From an uncultured Pseudomonadota bacterium (GTDB taxonomy: Bacteria > Pseudomonadota > Gammaproteobacteria > Methylococcales > Methylomonadaceae): a DNA stretch of 64,000 nt. Below, piece by piece: positions 9,410 through 20,900 of the stretch (position 1 is the first letter of the stretch; every line of letters starts with the position of its first letter). A program made the position numbers and the translations under genes. Under the pieces are notes generated by a model. The model searched no databases, was not told where the DNA came from, and saw only the letters and a list, made by a program, of their open reading frames with translations. Location: positions 30,793 through 94,792 of the forward strand of contig CAILJB010000045.1 in the NCBI GenBank assembly GCA_903834465.1, given 5' to 3'.

Positions 9410-10084
9410 TTAATGCGGCGTTTTTGATTCACTTTCAAATGCGGTGACTTTCAAATCATCCAACTTAAATTGGTAAGTTTGCAGCGTGTTTTGCGTTTCC
9501 ACATTGCCAATGCCGGTAAATGGTTCAGTTTCACTGAGTTTCGTCCACAGGCTTTTGTTTTGATATTTATCGACCAATTCATTGGCAGCCGTCACAACAT
9601 GACGATTTTTTTCGCCACAATTTGTTATCCATTTTTCGCGCTCTTGAACCATTGCGACAAGCTGTTGATTATCGCTTTGAATGAGTTTGGCTTGGGCGAT
9701 AATTTCCTGTTGTTTTTCTTTTAAACTACGTTCATTTTCATGCACGTGATTGAGTTGCGAGGACAACGTACTGTTTGAATTGCGTAAACTCTCTACATTC
9801 GCCTTTTGCGCCGTGACTTCGGTTTGCAACGGCTCAAGCTGTTTAATAACGCTTTCCAATTTTTTGAGCTGTTCTTGTAACGCCATTTTTTCTTGCCCCA
9901 AAGCGTTTTTTTCACTTTCCAAAACGGCTTTTTCTTCACCCAATTGCCGCAACACGCCTTGGGCTTTTTTCAGAGCTTGTTGCGCGGCATCGCTTTGTTT
10001 AGCGGCAACTTCGGCATAAATTTCTGTGTGCCACACAATGGCTAAAAGTAAAAACAACGCGCGTGAATTTATTACGTTAAACAT
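9410..10084 (-). CDS. Exported coiled-coil protein, function unknown
   Basis: I do not recognise a family. The 224-residue protein has a signal peptide (hydrophobic ALFLLLAIVW, likely cleavage after EIYAEVA or nearby) followed by a long heptad-rich coiled coil (about residues 30-165), rich in Gln, Glu, Lys and Leu, and a short C-terminal region. It starts 8 bases after the porin stop and is the last gene of the TonB/ExbBD/porin run, so it is likely a periplasmic structural or tethering partner. It resembles the coiled-coil (DUF3450-type) proteins often encoded with ExbB-ExbD-TonB sets only in layout; that comparison is inference. The upstream porin also carries an N-terminal coiled coil, which could be a contact surface. 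Confidence 0.6.
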   Translation of the reverse strand: MFNVINSRALFLLLAIVWHTEIYAEVAAKQSDAAQQALKKAQGVLRQLGEEKAVLESEKNALGQEKMALQEQLKKLESVIKQLEPLQTEVTAQKANVESLRNSNSTLSSQLNHVHENERSLKEKQQEIIAQAKLIQSDNQQLVAMVQEREKWITNCGEKNRHVVTAANELVDKYQNKSLWTKLSETEPFTGIGNVETQNTLQTYQFKLDDLKVTAFESESKTPH

Positions 10085-10092
10085 AAAAAAAC

Positions 10093-11916
10093 CTATAAAC
10101 GAACGTTCAAATCTAACGTGACGGTATCGATATTTAGCGGCTGATTATTCACATTGTCGATACTGTCCGTGCTAAACCAACGCAAATTCAACCAAGTGTT
10201 TTTTGCAATGCCATAATTTGCGCCCAAAATCCAACCTTTCGCATTTGTGCCACCTTGATGGAAAACAGAATCCGTAAACGCATCTAATACCGCATCACGT
10301 TCAAGATAACGATAAGAAAGGAACATATTCCAGTCGTTAAAATGTTTCATTTCTGGATTGCCAACATCAAGTCGAACTTGGTAAGCATTGGTTTTTGGCA
10401 TAATGCTTTGTTTGAATTCCTGAGCAATTCTTGCCTGATTAAAACCAAGATTTTTCGCATAATCAGCTGAAAATAAAATCGGTGTGTCAAAGCCGGTAAA
10501 TTCATACATTGCGGTAATGTTCAGGATTTTAAAGTCTGATGCTAAACCATATAAACAACCTTGACCTGTTGCACTTTGACTATCGGTGCAACGGCTATTA
10601 AAACCATCATTAACATTGATTGGCACAAGAGAATTACCTTTTTGCATAAATTGTGGCACAGTCCAATCGTTAGTAAAACTGTTGCTTGCATTCGCTCTAG
10701 CTTGAACATTTTGATAATCGTAATACGCTGCCGCAACTTTTAAACGGTCATTTTTACGCACCAGCCAATCACCGCCCGCTTGTCCACCAAATAACCATTT
10801 ATCCGCCGTTGATAAATTCACTTCTTGCAGCGGAAATGCACCCAATGTTAGGAATAGTGAGTCTGGTGAGTGCGTTCCTGTTTGTAAACCCAAGCGTGCG
10901 TTGGCATCTGCGGCATGATAATTTTTAACTGTGCCATCCTCTTGATTGAAATGCCAACGGAATGTTCCTGCAAAACCTTCAAAACTCAAGTCTGAGCTAT
11001 AAACCAACTCGGTAGACATCCACGGATTGGCAATCCGACCGCCATAAAGACTAAACCAATCGTTATGTTTATCGTCAAGAAAATCATATTGTACAAATGC
11101 GCGGTCTATTGCTACTTGATAACCTTGCCCTGTATTGCCTAACGTTTGATTGCTTGAAACGGGACTATATTGGTTACTAGTCGCTAAACGCATCCCTACT
11201 TTTAAACCTTCCGTGATTTGCGCGTCTAATCCTAAACGAAATCGTTCTGAAAAACGCATGCGATTAGCTGATGTATTCAATAATTCTTCGTTTTTATTAC
11301 GCGCAGCTAAGTGTCCGCCGTCTTTGTTAATAGACAAATAATCGTAGTAAGGATTATTGAGTACGTTCTGCCCTGGATTTCCTGCGGCAAATAAATCGTC
11401 TTGTGCGCGTAGGCGGGCATCACCGGTGATTTTGATGCGACTTACCCAATCAGGAAGAGCCGCCGGAACGCCCCATTTTTCTTCTTTTGCATCGGCTTTC
11501 ACTTCGGCAACGACATCATTTTTTAATTCGGCGACCACTTGCTGGCGAATTTCTTCTTTCACAAAATCTGGCACATACGTCACGCGCACCCGTTTTGGAT
11601 TTTTAGCATTATCGTCAGCGACTTTTGCCGCTTCTTGAGCAAGTTCTTTTTGTGTAGTGGTTTCAGCTTTACTTTGCGCGGCTTTTACTAACGATTGCGC
11701 TTTGTTTTTGTCGAGCAAACCTTGTTGCACAAACACATCGATTAAATTAACGGTCGTATTTTTTAGCGTTAATAATTCTTCGCGCTCGCCGGCAATTTCT
11801 TCTTTGAGTTTGAGTAATTCTTCTTTTTCATCTGCCATCACCGGCGTAATCAATGTACTTGCTAGCAATGCAGCGATAGTTTTTCGAGTCATCATTGTGT
11901 GTTTATTTCCTTTCAT
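10093..11916 (-). CDS. Putative outer-membrane porin (Porin_5-like) with N-terminal periplasmic coiled coil
   Basis: Outer-membrane beta-barrel of the 'putative porin' type. The likely start is the second methionine region (MMTRKTIAALLASTLITPVMADEKEE), giving a clear signal peptide with cleavage after VMA. A Glu/Leu-rich coiled coil (about 30-130) is followed by a basic linker (PKRVRVTYVPDF) and a barrel of alternating hydrophobic strands with aromatic girdles to the C-terminus (TVTLDLNVRL). Total 607 residues. It has no plug domain or TonB box like a TonB-dependent receptor. The ATG overlaps the tonB stop by four bases. The context with TonB, ExbBD and a PstS-like protein suggests solute uptake, perhaps of an anion; the substrate is unknown. 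Confidence 0.78.
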   Translation of the reverse strand: MKGNKHTMMTRKTIAALLASTLITPVMADEKEELLKLKEEIAGEREELLTLKNTTVNLIDVFVQQGLLDKNKAQSLVKAAQSKAETTTQKELAQEAAKVADDNAKNPKRVRVTYVPDFVKEEIRQQVVAELKNDVVAEVKADAKEEKWGVPAALPDWVSRIKITGDARLRAQDDLFAAGNPGQNVLNNPYYDYLSINKDGGHLAARNKNEELLNTSANRMRFSERFRLGLDAQITEGLKVGMRLATSNQYSPVSSNQTLGNTGQGYQVAIDRAFVQYDFLDDKHNDWFSLYGGRIANPWMSTELVYSSDLSFEGFAGTFRWHFNQEDGTVKNYHAADANARLGLQTGTHSPDSLFLTLGAFPLQEVNLSTADKWLFGGQAGGDWLVRKNDRLKVAAAYYDYQNVQARANASNSFTNDWTVPQFMQKGNSLVPINVNDGFNSRCTDSQSATGQGCLYGLASDFKILNITAMYEFTGFDTPILFSADYAKNLGFNQARIAQEFKQSIMPKTNAYQVRLDVGNPEMKHFNDWNMFLSYRYLERDAVLDAFTDSVFHQGGTNAKGWILGANYGIAKNTWLNLRWFSTDSIDNVNNQPLNIDTVTLDLNVRL

Positions 11917-12581
11917 AATCGTGAAGTCACGCGAATTTTTAACGGTTGCGGCATATTTTCGGGCGGTGCTTTTTCGAGCGTAAAATGCAGTTTCGACAAC
12001 GCTTGACGAATATCGTTATCCACTTCGGCATTGCCGCTGGCATTGGCTAATTCAGCACGTTCAACCCGTCCGTTAGTGTTAATCCAAATGTTAATTTGCA
12101 CGCTATAGCTGCTTTCTCGCGCACTGCCTTCTAAAGCGTTTTGCAATTCATTTTCTACACCGCGTTTCACTACGCCCCCGTACCATAAAATCGTGCTGCC
12201 ATTTGTGCCGCTTAATAAACTTTGTCCGCCTTTTTTGCCGACTAAGCCAAACCCATCACTGCCCGCCGCGCCATTTGCATCCACGCCTAATTGTTCGCTG
12301 GGTGGTTCTTGTGCTTCTTCGGGCGTAGGTTCTGGCTCTTTTTCTGGTTCGGGTTCAGAAATTTTTTCCGGCTCGGGTTCAGGTGGCGGCGGTTTTTGTT
12401 CCGGCGGAGGTGGTGGCGGTGGCGGTTGTTGCACCATCGTAATTTGTTGAATCTGTTTTTTTGTTTGCGCCGGTTTTTCAAACATGCCTTGCAAAAAATA
12501 CACAGCCACCGCGATGAGCAACGTCAACAGTCCACCGATAGCCCACGGCAAATTACGCAATAAAAAATGTTTTTGTTTCAT
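11913..12581 (-). CDS. tonB: TonB-like energy transducer
   Basis: Inner-membrane-anchored protein that carries proton-motive energy from ExbB/ExbD to an outer-membrane partner. The 222 residues show a short cytoplasmic start (MKQKHFLLRN), one membrane segment (about 15-30), a proline-rich spacer with eight consecutive prolines followed by repeated Glu-Pro, a Gly/Asn-rich linker, and a TonB_C-like domain (about 130-222) with VQINIWINTNGRVERAEL and a final RVTSRL. It lies 6 bases after exbD and overlaps the porin gene by 4. No plug-type TonB-dependent receptor is encoded here, so the outer-membrane target is either the adjacent porin, the two-partner system, or a receptor elsewhere. Confidence 0.88.
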   Translation of the reverse strand: MKQKHFLLRNLPWAIGGLLTLLIAVAVYFLQGMFEKPAQTKKQIQQITMVQQPPPPPPPPEQKPPPPEPEPEKISEPEPEKEPEPTPEEAQEPPSEQLGVDANGAAGSDGFGLVGKKGGQSLLSGTNGSTILWYGGVVKRGVENELQNALEGSARESSYSVQINIWINTNGRVERAELANASGNAEVDNDIRQALSKLHFTLEKAPPENMPQPLKIRVTSRL

Positions 12582-12587
12582 GACGTG

Positions 12588-12992
12588 TTATTTCACTAAT
12601 TTTTGCGTGACCAAACCTAATTGGCTGATTTCAAGGCGCGTTACCACATCTAACACCGAAACCACTTTTTCATATTCGACCGCGCCATCGGCTTTTACGA
12701 CGACTGGCAAATCAGGCGTGGCGGCTTTGTATTGTCCTAAACGTGTTTCGAGTTCTTCAATTGAGACTGGATAAGTATCTAAATAAATCGTGCCGTCTTT
12801 AGTAATCGAAATGGCTTTGGTTTTAGGTTTTGACAACGCCGGTGTACTGCTCGCTTTAGGCAAATTTACCGTAATGCCTTGCACGGTCGCGGTCGTCATG
12901 ATGATAAAAATCAGCAGCAACACATAGGCGACATCAAGCATGGGCGTGATGTTGATGTCGTCATAAACCTTATCTTCTTCGCCGACTTTCAT
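12588..12992 (-). CDS. exbD: Biopolymer transport protein ExbD/TolR family
   Basis: Small inner-membrane protein of the ExbB-ExbD proton channel. Of its 134 residues, the N-terminal DDINITPMLDVAYVLLLIF contains the essential membrane aspartate in the LD-V-LLL-I context typical of ExbD; a periplasmic domain with LPKASSTPAL, ITKDGTIYLD and VVVKADGAVEYEKVV follows. The start codon overlaps the end of the ExbB fusion gene by four bases and tonB follows after six bases, a tight and probably stoichiometrically coupled set. Confidence 0.95.
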   Translation of the reverse strand: MKVGEEDKVYDDINITPMLDVAYVLLLIFIIMTTATVQGITVNLPKASSTPALSKPKTKAISITKDGTIYLDTYPVSIEELETRLGQYKAATPDLPVVVKADGAVEYEKVVSVLDVVTRLEISQLGLVTQKLVK

Positions 12993-14878
12993 GATGCAAT
13001 TTCCCGTTGTTGTTCAATAACTCGTTTGCTAATCGTGGCAATAAATTCGTCCGTCAAAACAACGTACTGAATGTCGCCGTTATTGCGTTGACGGTCAGCG
13101 ATACGTTTGGAAATAATTGCTAAAAACTCATCGGTAAAAACGTGCATATCTGCGGTGATTTCTTTGATTTGCGTGAGCAAATAGTTGTAGGCAAATAGCG
13201 CAGGAATCGCAACCGCTAAACCTGCAACCGTCGCCGCAAGCGCACCGGAAATACCGGGCGCGATAGAGTTGATATTCACATCGCCGGTCGCCGCAATCAC
13301 TGCAAAAGTAATCATTACGCCCATAACTGTTCCCAATAATCCTAAGAAAGGTCCGCCGGAAATAGCGATGGTGAGCAATACCATATTTTTATTGAGTTTC
13401 TGCCCTTCTCGCACCACCGCTGCATCCAAACGAGTTCGCACTAAATTGAGAGCTTCCGGCGTTAAAATGCTGTTGCTATCTGTGCTGCCAAACGTTTTTT
13501 TCAATTCATGTACACCGGCGTGATAAACGTGATAAATCGGCGAACTTTGAAAATGATCGTGTTTTCCCACGATGGCGGTGAGAAATTCGGAATTACTTAA
13601 TTCACGTTCTTCCTCGCTTTCTTCACGGTCTAATGCGCCAACATCGGAAGAATCCACATTGCGATATTGTTCTAAAAAAGCGCGATTGTCTTTGCGAGCG
13701 CGATTCATGGTTAAACTTTTACCAATAATTACCATCGCACTCATCACCAGCATTACGCCGCATAAGGCAATGACAACCCAACCATCGACGGTCAAACTTT
13801 GCAAAATAATGACAAAATAATTTGGCTCAGAAGAACCGTTCGATTCGTCACCGCCAAAATTCAACACAGTAAAATCAGGGCTTTGAGAACGTTGCGCGAA
13901 TTTAATCCAATCCGCACTTCGCGCTTGTTTGGAAAGCTGCACTTCGTCGAGTTCGCCGTTAAAATTTTGTCCGTTTTCCGCGCTACCAATGAAAATGCTT
14001 GGATTCATGGCGGCTAAGTTAATTGGCGCACTGGCGGCAAGTTGTCCGTCTAAATACAATTCCAATTTGTCTTTACGCGCCACAACGGCGATGTGTTGCC
14101 ATTTATCAGCCGAAAAATTAACCGCTGCGGTGCTGACATTTTGATAACGAGCGATTAACGCGCTGCCTTGTACGAGTAATTCGAGTTTTGCCGACGCATC
14201 TTTGCTTTGAAAAAGCGTGCTATTTTGAGGCTGAGAAATTTTTGCCCAAGTGCTAAACGTAAAACCGTCTTCAGCATGAGTGGCTAACGCTGGATTGGCG
14301 GCGATACTCATTCCGCCATCCGTAAATTTCGCTGCCGCACCAATCCAACCCGATGTTTCAATAATTGCTTTTGATGTCGTCGCATTATTTGCATACGCCG
14401 TCGCATCTTGCGGCAAGGTTTCACCTTCGTTGAAATGAAATACCAATGACTGATTCACATCGTAAATGCCTTTGCTATCCGAAGCCTCCACCGCATTGGC
14501 ATTGCCGTAATACATCGATAACGTGTCGGTACTGATTCCGCCCCGCACGGTTGGAATTTTTAACCAAACCAAACCAATTTCTGATAACGCATCGACTTTT
14601 TCAATCGCGTGTTTGAGCGGCGTTTTATCGTCTACCGCAAAACGTAAATCTTTGCCATTTTCAGCAAGTTCAGTGAAAAAGCCAAAATTGCCCGTATGCA
14701 AACGCACTAACACTGGCACATCGCTTAACGTCGCTTGAATATCTGCACCGGTCGCGCCTGCATCAAGTGTTAAAGATTTGCGCGATGTCCAATCGTTATT
14801 CCACCATGCAAACGCGATAACAGGGACAAGAAACAATAACAGCCCCAGTTTTAAAGAATGATTCGTCATTTTTTTCAT
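12989..14878 (-). CDS. DUF2341-LamG-ExbB fusion (proton channel with large periplasmic lectin-like domain)
   Basis: Inner-membrane MotA/TolQ/ExbB channel fused to a large exported sensor-like region. After a signal peptide (LKLGLLLFLVPVIAFAWW) comes a DUF2341 segment (WNNDWTSRKSLTLDA to about 140), then a LamG/concanavalin-like domain (FTFSTWAKISQP, DKWQHIAVVARK, LELYLDGQL, FNGELDEVQLSKQARS; about 170-340). A membrane helix follows (about 370-395), then the ExbB core with GGPFLGLLGTVMGVM and APGISGALAATVAGLAVAIP, the two pore helices. Total 629 residues. The C-terminus holds a near-repeat: TDEFLAIISKR and TDEFIATISKR about 25 residues apart. It begins 35 bases after the TpsA gene. The lectin-like domain may sense or bind a glycan or a surface ligand; that is inference. 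Confidence 0.9.
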   Translation of the reverse strand: MKKMTNHSLKLGLLLFLVPVIAFAWWNNDWTSRKSLTLDAGATGADIQATLSDVPVLVRLHTGNFGFFTELAENGKDLRFAVDDKTPLKHAIEKVDALSEIGLVWLKIPTVRGGISTDTLSMYYGNANAVEASDSKGIYDVNQSLVFHFNEGETLPQDATAYANNATTSKAIIETSGWIGAAAKFTDGGMSIAANPALATHAEDGFTFSTWAKISQPQNSTLFQSKDASAKLELLVQGSALIARYQNVSTAAVNFSADKWQHIAVVARKDKLELYLDGQLAASAPINLAAMNPSIFIGSAENGQNFNGELDEVQLSKQARSADWIKFAQRSQSPDFTVLNFGGDESNGSSEPNYFVIILQSLTVDGWVVIALCGVMLVMSAMVIIGKSLTMNRARKDNRAFLEQYRNVDSSDVGALDREESEEERELSNSEFLTAIVGKHDHFQSSPIYHVYHAGVHELKKTFGSTDSNSILTPEALNLVRTRLDAAVVREGQKLNKNMVLLTIAISGGPFLGLLGTVMGVMITFAVIAATGDVNINSIAPGISGALAATVAGLAVAIPALFAYNYLLTQIKEITADMHVFTDEFLAIISKRIADRQRNNGDIQYVVLTDEFIATISKRVIEQQREIAS

Positions 14879-14913
14879 AATTTAGTTTTTTTGATTTAAA
14901 AATATTTGGGCGA

Positions 14914-17900
14914 TTAACTGCCGCAGCCTTCTTTGTGTTCGCGCACTTCAGCAACCGTACAGTTTCCATATCCGACTACGTCAGCACTGAGCGAACTCAT
15001 GACAGATTTTTTCTTATCTTTGCCGTCATTGTTGTCAGCGGTGTTTGAATTTTTATTGTCTTCGGTCATTTGTGTTGCCGATTTTGCAGCACTGGTAGCC
15101 GCACTGCTTGCGCTTGACGGCACAACAGGTGGTGCAACCGTTGTGGGAACACCGACGCTACCGCCTGATGCCGAAATGTTTGACGCACCGACAACAGCAT
15201 TTGCCGCAATCACAATTTTGCCTCCGCTGATTCCCGCTTCGCCGGCATCAACAATGCCCGATGGTGCAGCGAGATAAACGTTACCTTGTTTTTTAGTGTT
15301 GTCCTGAGGATTGATGGTTTGAATGCCACTGCCAGAAACAACCGGCGGGAAAGTCGTGACGATATTGCCTAACGCATCAATGCTGGTAATCGGTGCAGGG
15401 GCAGAAATGGCAGACTTCGCACCTTTTCCTGCATCGATATTGCCTTGCGATGACCAAATCGCAATATCCCCGCCGCCCATCGTAAACACGCGCGATTGAT
15501 TCACGTTGAAACCACCACTCGTAAACGCGCTAATATCGCCTGATTGTTGCGCGACAATACCGAGTTTATCTGCGCCTTTTTGAATGCCGCCAACCATGCC
15601 CGCTAAACCAACATTTACCGAGCCATTTGGAATCGCTAAATAAATATCTCCGCCGGCTAAGGTTTTAATTTGACTAAATACTAACGACAAATTACCGGTA
15701 TTTTTGCTTAAGGGGAAAAGGGCATTAATTGCATCATAGCCTTTTTGGTAAGCGGCTTTACGTTCATTTTGAGGGGCTACCGCTGCCGTTTCTGCAGATT
15801 GTTTGATGTCATTAAACAGCGTGTCTAACGCCGTTTTATCGATGGCTTCATTTGTACCTGCTAATACCGAAATACTCGCGCCTTCAGCGGACAAAACAGA
15901 ATTTTTGGTATTACCGATGGTGTTAATCCCTGCGCTGCCGCCTAAACTGATATTGCGTCTGGCTTGCACTTGCAATTCGCCATCACCACCTAATTCGATT
16001 TGTTTATCGTTACTTTGCACCACACCGTTATCGTTGATAAGTGCGTCAAAAGTGATGTCCCGTCCTGCGCTAATGCTGGTAATGTCTGATGTTTTTAGTT
16101 GTTGCGCGGATAAACTCAAATTTTGAATATCTTTGCCTGCGCTAAACTCGGAGGCTTGCGGGATAAAAAACGTCACATCGGAATTAGATGGAAACGCGAT
16201 GCTGCCAAAATTTGCACGAATAATCGGTTTATTCGTATCATTCAAATGCAATGGTTGCGGGGCGTGAATCAATATCGGATTCGGTGTAGAAGGATCGAGG
16301 CGTTCACGCGCGTTGATGATGTTGTCGGCTAAACTGCCTTCTAATTGTTGTGCTGGATGTTGAACATTGGGCAATAAATCAGGATTTGCATCGGACATAT
16401 TAACGTTAATCAATTGCCCCGCCGTGTCATCGACACCGATATTGTTATTCGCTAGCAATGTCAATTTCCCTTGCGCTGATGGAAATAACGTCATGGAATT
16501 ATCGATGCGTAAATCACCCGATAATGCGGTGGAATTTAACGTTTGTGGATAAACGGTGTATTCAAAACCGGTTTCTGAATCATTTTCTTGATGTTTGTCG
16601 GCTTTAATTGCAGCAATATCATTTTGCAAAATCACATTACCTGCGGTGGCAGCAAGGTCAACGGCACTATTCTCGCCATAAGTGAAGAAACGCGAATCAC
16701 CACCGGCAGCATTAGGCAATAACACGTTTTGTTTCAAGACAGTTGGATTGAAAACAGAGGCAATATTGATATTTTGTCGCGCTTGAATATTGAAATTTGC
16801 ATCGCCTAATTCAAGCAACGCGCCCAAGTTATTGGTGGTCGAAATCGCAACACTGCCACCGGCATTTAATGTTCCTGTGCCTTTAGCAACGAAATATTCG
16901 CCGCCAACAATGTCGTTGCCAGCGTTAATATTTAAATTGCCGCCACCATTTACGATGGTGTCATTTTCAGTCCACTGATTTGTTGCCATAGTGCTTAATT
17001 TACCAAACGGTTTGCCCGTAGTTGGTAACATCACGGATAAATTTTGAACGTCGCCACCGGCGTTAATATTGACATCTCCGCCCCCTAATGCGCCAACATT
17101 TTGATTAAAACTATGGATACCCGTGTCACCCGTATTAGGTTTATCACCACTAAGATTGATTCCCCACGCGGTCGGACGATTGTTTTCATCTATCACACCG
17201 CTACGCACCAGCCAATCGCTGATTTCTTGTCCTGTATCGATGCCGCTGATATTACCGCCAGCGTTTAAGTTAATTGCCCCGCCGTGCGTTGGATATTCCG
17301 CGACACGATATTGAAGACCTAACAAATTTTCATCCACATAGCCGTAACGCAATAATGTATTCATTTGCGTTGGATCTAAACGATTGAGGTAATCGGCTTC
17401 GCTTTCGCCTATTTTTTGTGCGGGAACGTTTGGAATTTCACCGTTGAGTAATTGTGTTTTAGTATAAAGTGCTGGTGTACCGGCGGTATAAATTGCCGCT
17501 GCGTCGCTGGGATTTTCACTGTCACTGACAAATTGAATATTGCTACCGGCTTTAATATCGATTTGCCCCGTGCCTGTTCTGACCATCACTTGCGATGCAG
17601 AGGATGCCGCGTTGCCATATTCATCGACCGGAAAATAAGAATTAGCTAGTTTGACATTGCCACCTGCGACAATGTTGTAACTCCAAGATAAACCCGATTG
17701 CAATACGTCTTGGAAAATATTAGACGGGTCTGTGCCAGGCAAATTTGTATTAGCAAACGCATCAGTTATCGACGCATTGATTAACACATCTTTTGCGGCT
17801 TTCAATGTTAAAAATCCAGGTAGTTGAGCTTCACCATAACGCCAATTTAATTCCGTCAGTCCCGTGCTGTCGTTGACATGATTACTCATGAAATCCCAGC

Positions 17901-20900
17901 CGCTCGATAACGTTAAATCACCATTGCTGCGAATTTCAATTCCCGGTAGCAAACTGATATTCGCGCCGGAATTATTTTGCAAGCGTGGCGCTGCATTCAT
18001 AAAGTCAGCGGTTTCCGTTTGCCAAGTGGCAATAGCTGTACTGTCTATGTCGTTTTGATTGTCGTAAACGCGCGTTGCTTCTAAGATTGTTCGCGTTGCA
18101 TCTGCACCTTTGATGTTAGTATTTATATCGCTGATATTAACGGTATGTGCGCTGTCATTTCTGCCGGTGCGTAAATGCACTAAACCGCCGTCACCATTTA
18201 AACCGCCTGAAACATCAATTAACGCCCCTTTTGCTGACAAATCCAACAAACCGCTATTTGTGTCATCACGATGAACCGTATCTAACGTCACACTTCCGCC
18301 GTTTGAATCAGCAGTATTTGTTGTAGCGAGAATTTTTGCGCTCGAACCTAAACTAATGCCATCATGTCCATAAATAGAAACTGAATCCGCTTGTGCGCCG
18401 CTGGTGTCAATTGTTCCGTTTACAACAATTTTTCCTTGATCGGCTGCTAATTCAAATTGGTTCGCTTTAATTTGGTCAGTTGCGGCAATATTTATGTCGC
18501 CGCTGTGTTGTTCTAAATTTAACGATTGACTAAAACCTGCACCGGCTAATTTGCTATTTAACGCGGAGAAATCCCCCAAATTATTCACATCCAAACTTAA
18601 CGCCCCAGAATCTGCGCTAATCGAACCATTCCACGCAAATTTTCCCTTCGGAGCAGTAATATTTAATGTGCCGACATGATTGATTGTGGCATTTTGCGCC
18701 AGCGTAATATTGCCTTTAGTAGCAGATAATTGCACTGTACCGGCGGGTGAGATTTTATTAACCGAATCGAATGCAACTGTTTTTCCTGAAACATCAATTG
18801 CGCTGCCATCATTGAGCGCAATATCACCTTGCAACGCATTGAGTTTTAGCGTTCCAGACTGTAAATCAAAACGCCCGCTACTGTTAATGCTATCAGCGGT
18901 AATTGCCCACGAACCGCCTAAATCATTGGTTTGAGTGGTTGATTGTGTTGGCGAAGCGAGCGTGACATTGTAACCGCTTGCATCAATTTGCGTGGTCGAA
19001 CCATTATCGCCCGAAAAACTTGCCGCATTTGCTGTTAAATTCGCTGCTACACGCAAATCACCTGCTGGACTTAAACTACTATTTCCCGTATCTGTGGCAA
19101 AAACTTGCCCTAAACCTTTGAGACTTTCGCTAGCATTGAGATTAACTTGATTGAATCCGCTAATGGCATATTGACCGCTGCCCAATTGAATATTTTTAGC
19201 CGTTAAATTTAGCGTACCAGTAGCGTTACTATCGCTGGAAGATGTCGCGTTATGATTCGACAACGTGATGTTACCAGCAGTAATCGTCGCCGTTTTATCG
19301 GTATTATCCATGCCTCGAATCGCTGCTGCATCGATTGCCAATTCATTGGTTTTCAAATTTACCGCGCCATAAATATCAAGATCGCTGCGGCTATTTAACT
19401 TTAATTCATCAAGATTGAACGACGTTGATGACAAGACTAATCCCGATGTGTTAGCCGGCGCATTGCCCAAACTGATACGACTAGCATTTAAAGCTAACGA
19501 GCCGCCGTTCATTGCAATATCGCCGGCAAAAACGGTGTCTTTGGTCGAGTCGAGCAACATCGAATTATCAGATTGCAGTTTCGCGCCTTTTTCGACAATT
19601 AAAACGCCAGCATCGCCCGTCACATTGCCATCGCGTACAACTTCAGTTTGTCCAAACGATGACACGCGCAATAATGCACCATCGCTAGACATTACCGGAT
19701 TACCGCTGTTGTCGGCAATAGGATTTCCATTACTGTCAAGGGCTGGCGTGTTACTTGTTACAAACAGTGTTTCGCTAGGCACATTTGTTTTGCCTTGACT
19801 GATTACTTCTGCGCCAGATGCAATTTTCAGCGTATCTTTTGCCGCCAATAATATTTCTGAACCTTGTAAATTCACATCTCCGGCTATCGTTAATGTTTGC
19901 GAATTAACGGTGATGAGCTGTCCATCTTTGTTTTTACTACGCACACCACCTAACAGCAAACTGGGCGCATTGAGTTTATTCAAATCATCAACGGATAACG
20001 TCACCGTATCGCCATCGGTAATAACATCTTCCGGGCGACGACCAACAATTGCCAAATGGTCAGCACTAATATCAACTGAACCACCTAACCCGTTGCCAAC
20101 GGGTTTTGCATCTAATTCGGCACTTAAAGATAATTTCGTTTGCGCGGCAATCGCTAAACTACCTGCATCCTGAGGTAATTGTGGCGCAATCGTGCCGTTT
20201 TGTGCGGCGTTAGCTGGGAAAAAATCGTTGGCAAAATAATCGGTATATTGGGAATAATCTCGTGCGACACTGCCTTTTTGCACCGCAAAACCTTGCCACC
20301 GTGCATCTTGAATTCCAGCATCCGCTACGCCGTAACGCCCAGCAACAATGGTCGTGCCTGAAATATCGGTTAGCGTTTGATTGGGTTGCCAATCTTGCGT
20401 ATTAGCTTGTGGCGTAACTAAGTAAGCATCGGGTAATAACGCATAATGTGCAGGTAAAAGTGTGTACCAACCTGCTGCTAGTCCTGCGCCCGCACTGAGG
20501 TAGACACTGTCACCGACTTTAAGATTAGAATTTGCCGATTCCAGCGGGTCAACTGGCGTAAGCGCATGACCTAAATTCGGTAACACAGCAAATTTTTGAT
20601 TAGTATTTAAAATATCGTTCGTGCCACCTGCACCAGTGATAAATTCATACGCATACAAATCGCCGCCACCGTTCAAATTCACGGTTGCACCTTTATCTAA
20701 CGCGACTTCTTTACCGGTGAGTGTTAAACGTTTTTCGGGCGGCGTGGCAACCACTAACGCTACACTCGCTTGAGCATCAAACGGATACAACCAATTTAAT
20801 CCGCCTGAACCTTGTCCGAATGGCACGGTTACGCCATCACCAGAAACAGACGTTACGCTTCCTGTTGCTAAATGTAATTGATTAGTAGCATTAAGATTTA

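Noticed and set aside
12193..12450. Gly/Ser-rich plus-strand reading frame
   Set aside because: It is the antisense of the proline-rich TonB linker and has no ribosome site.
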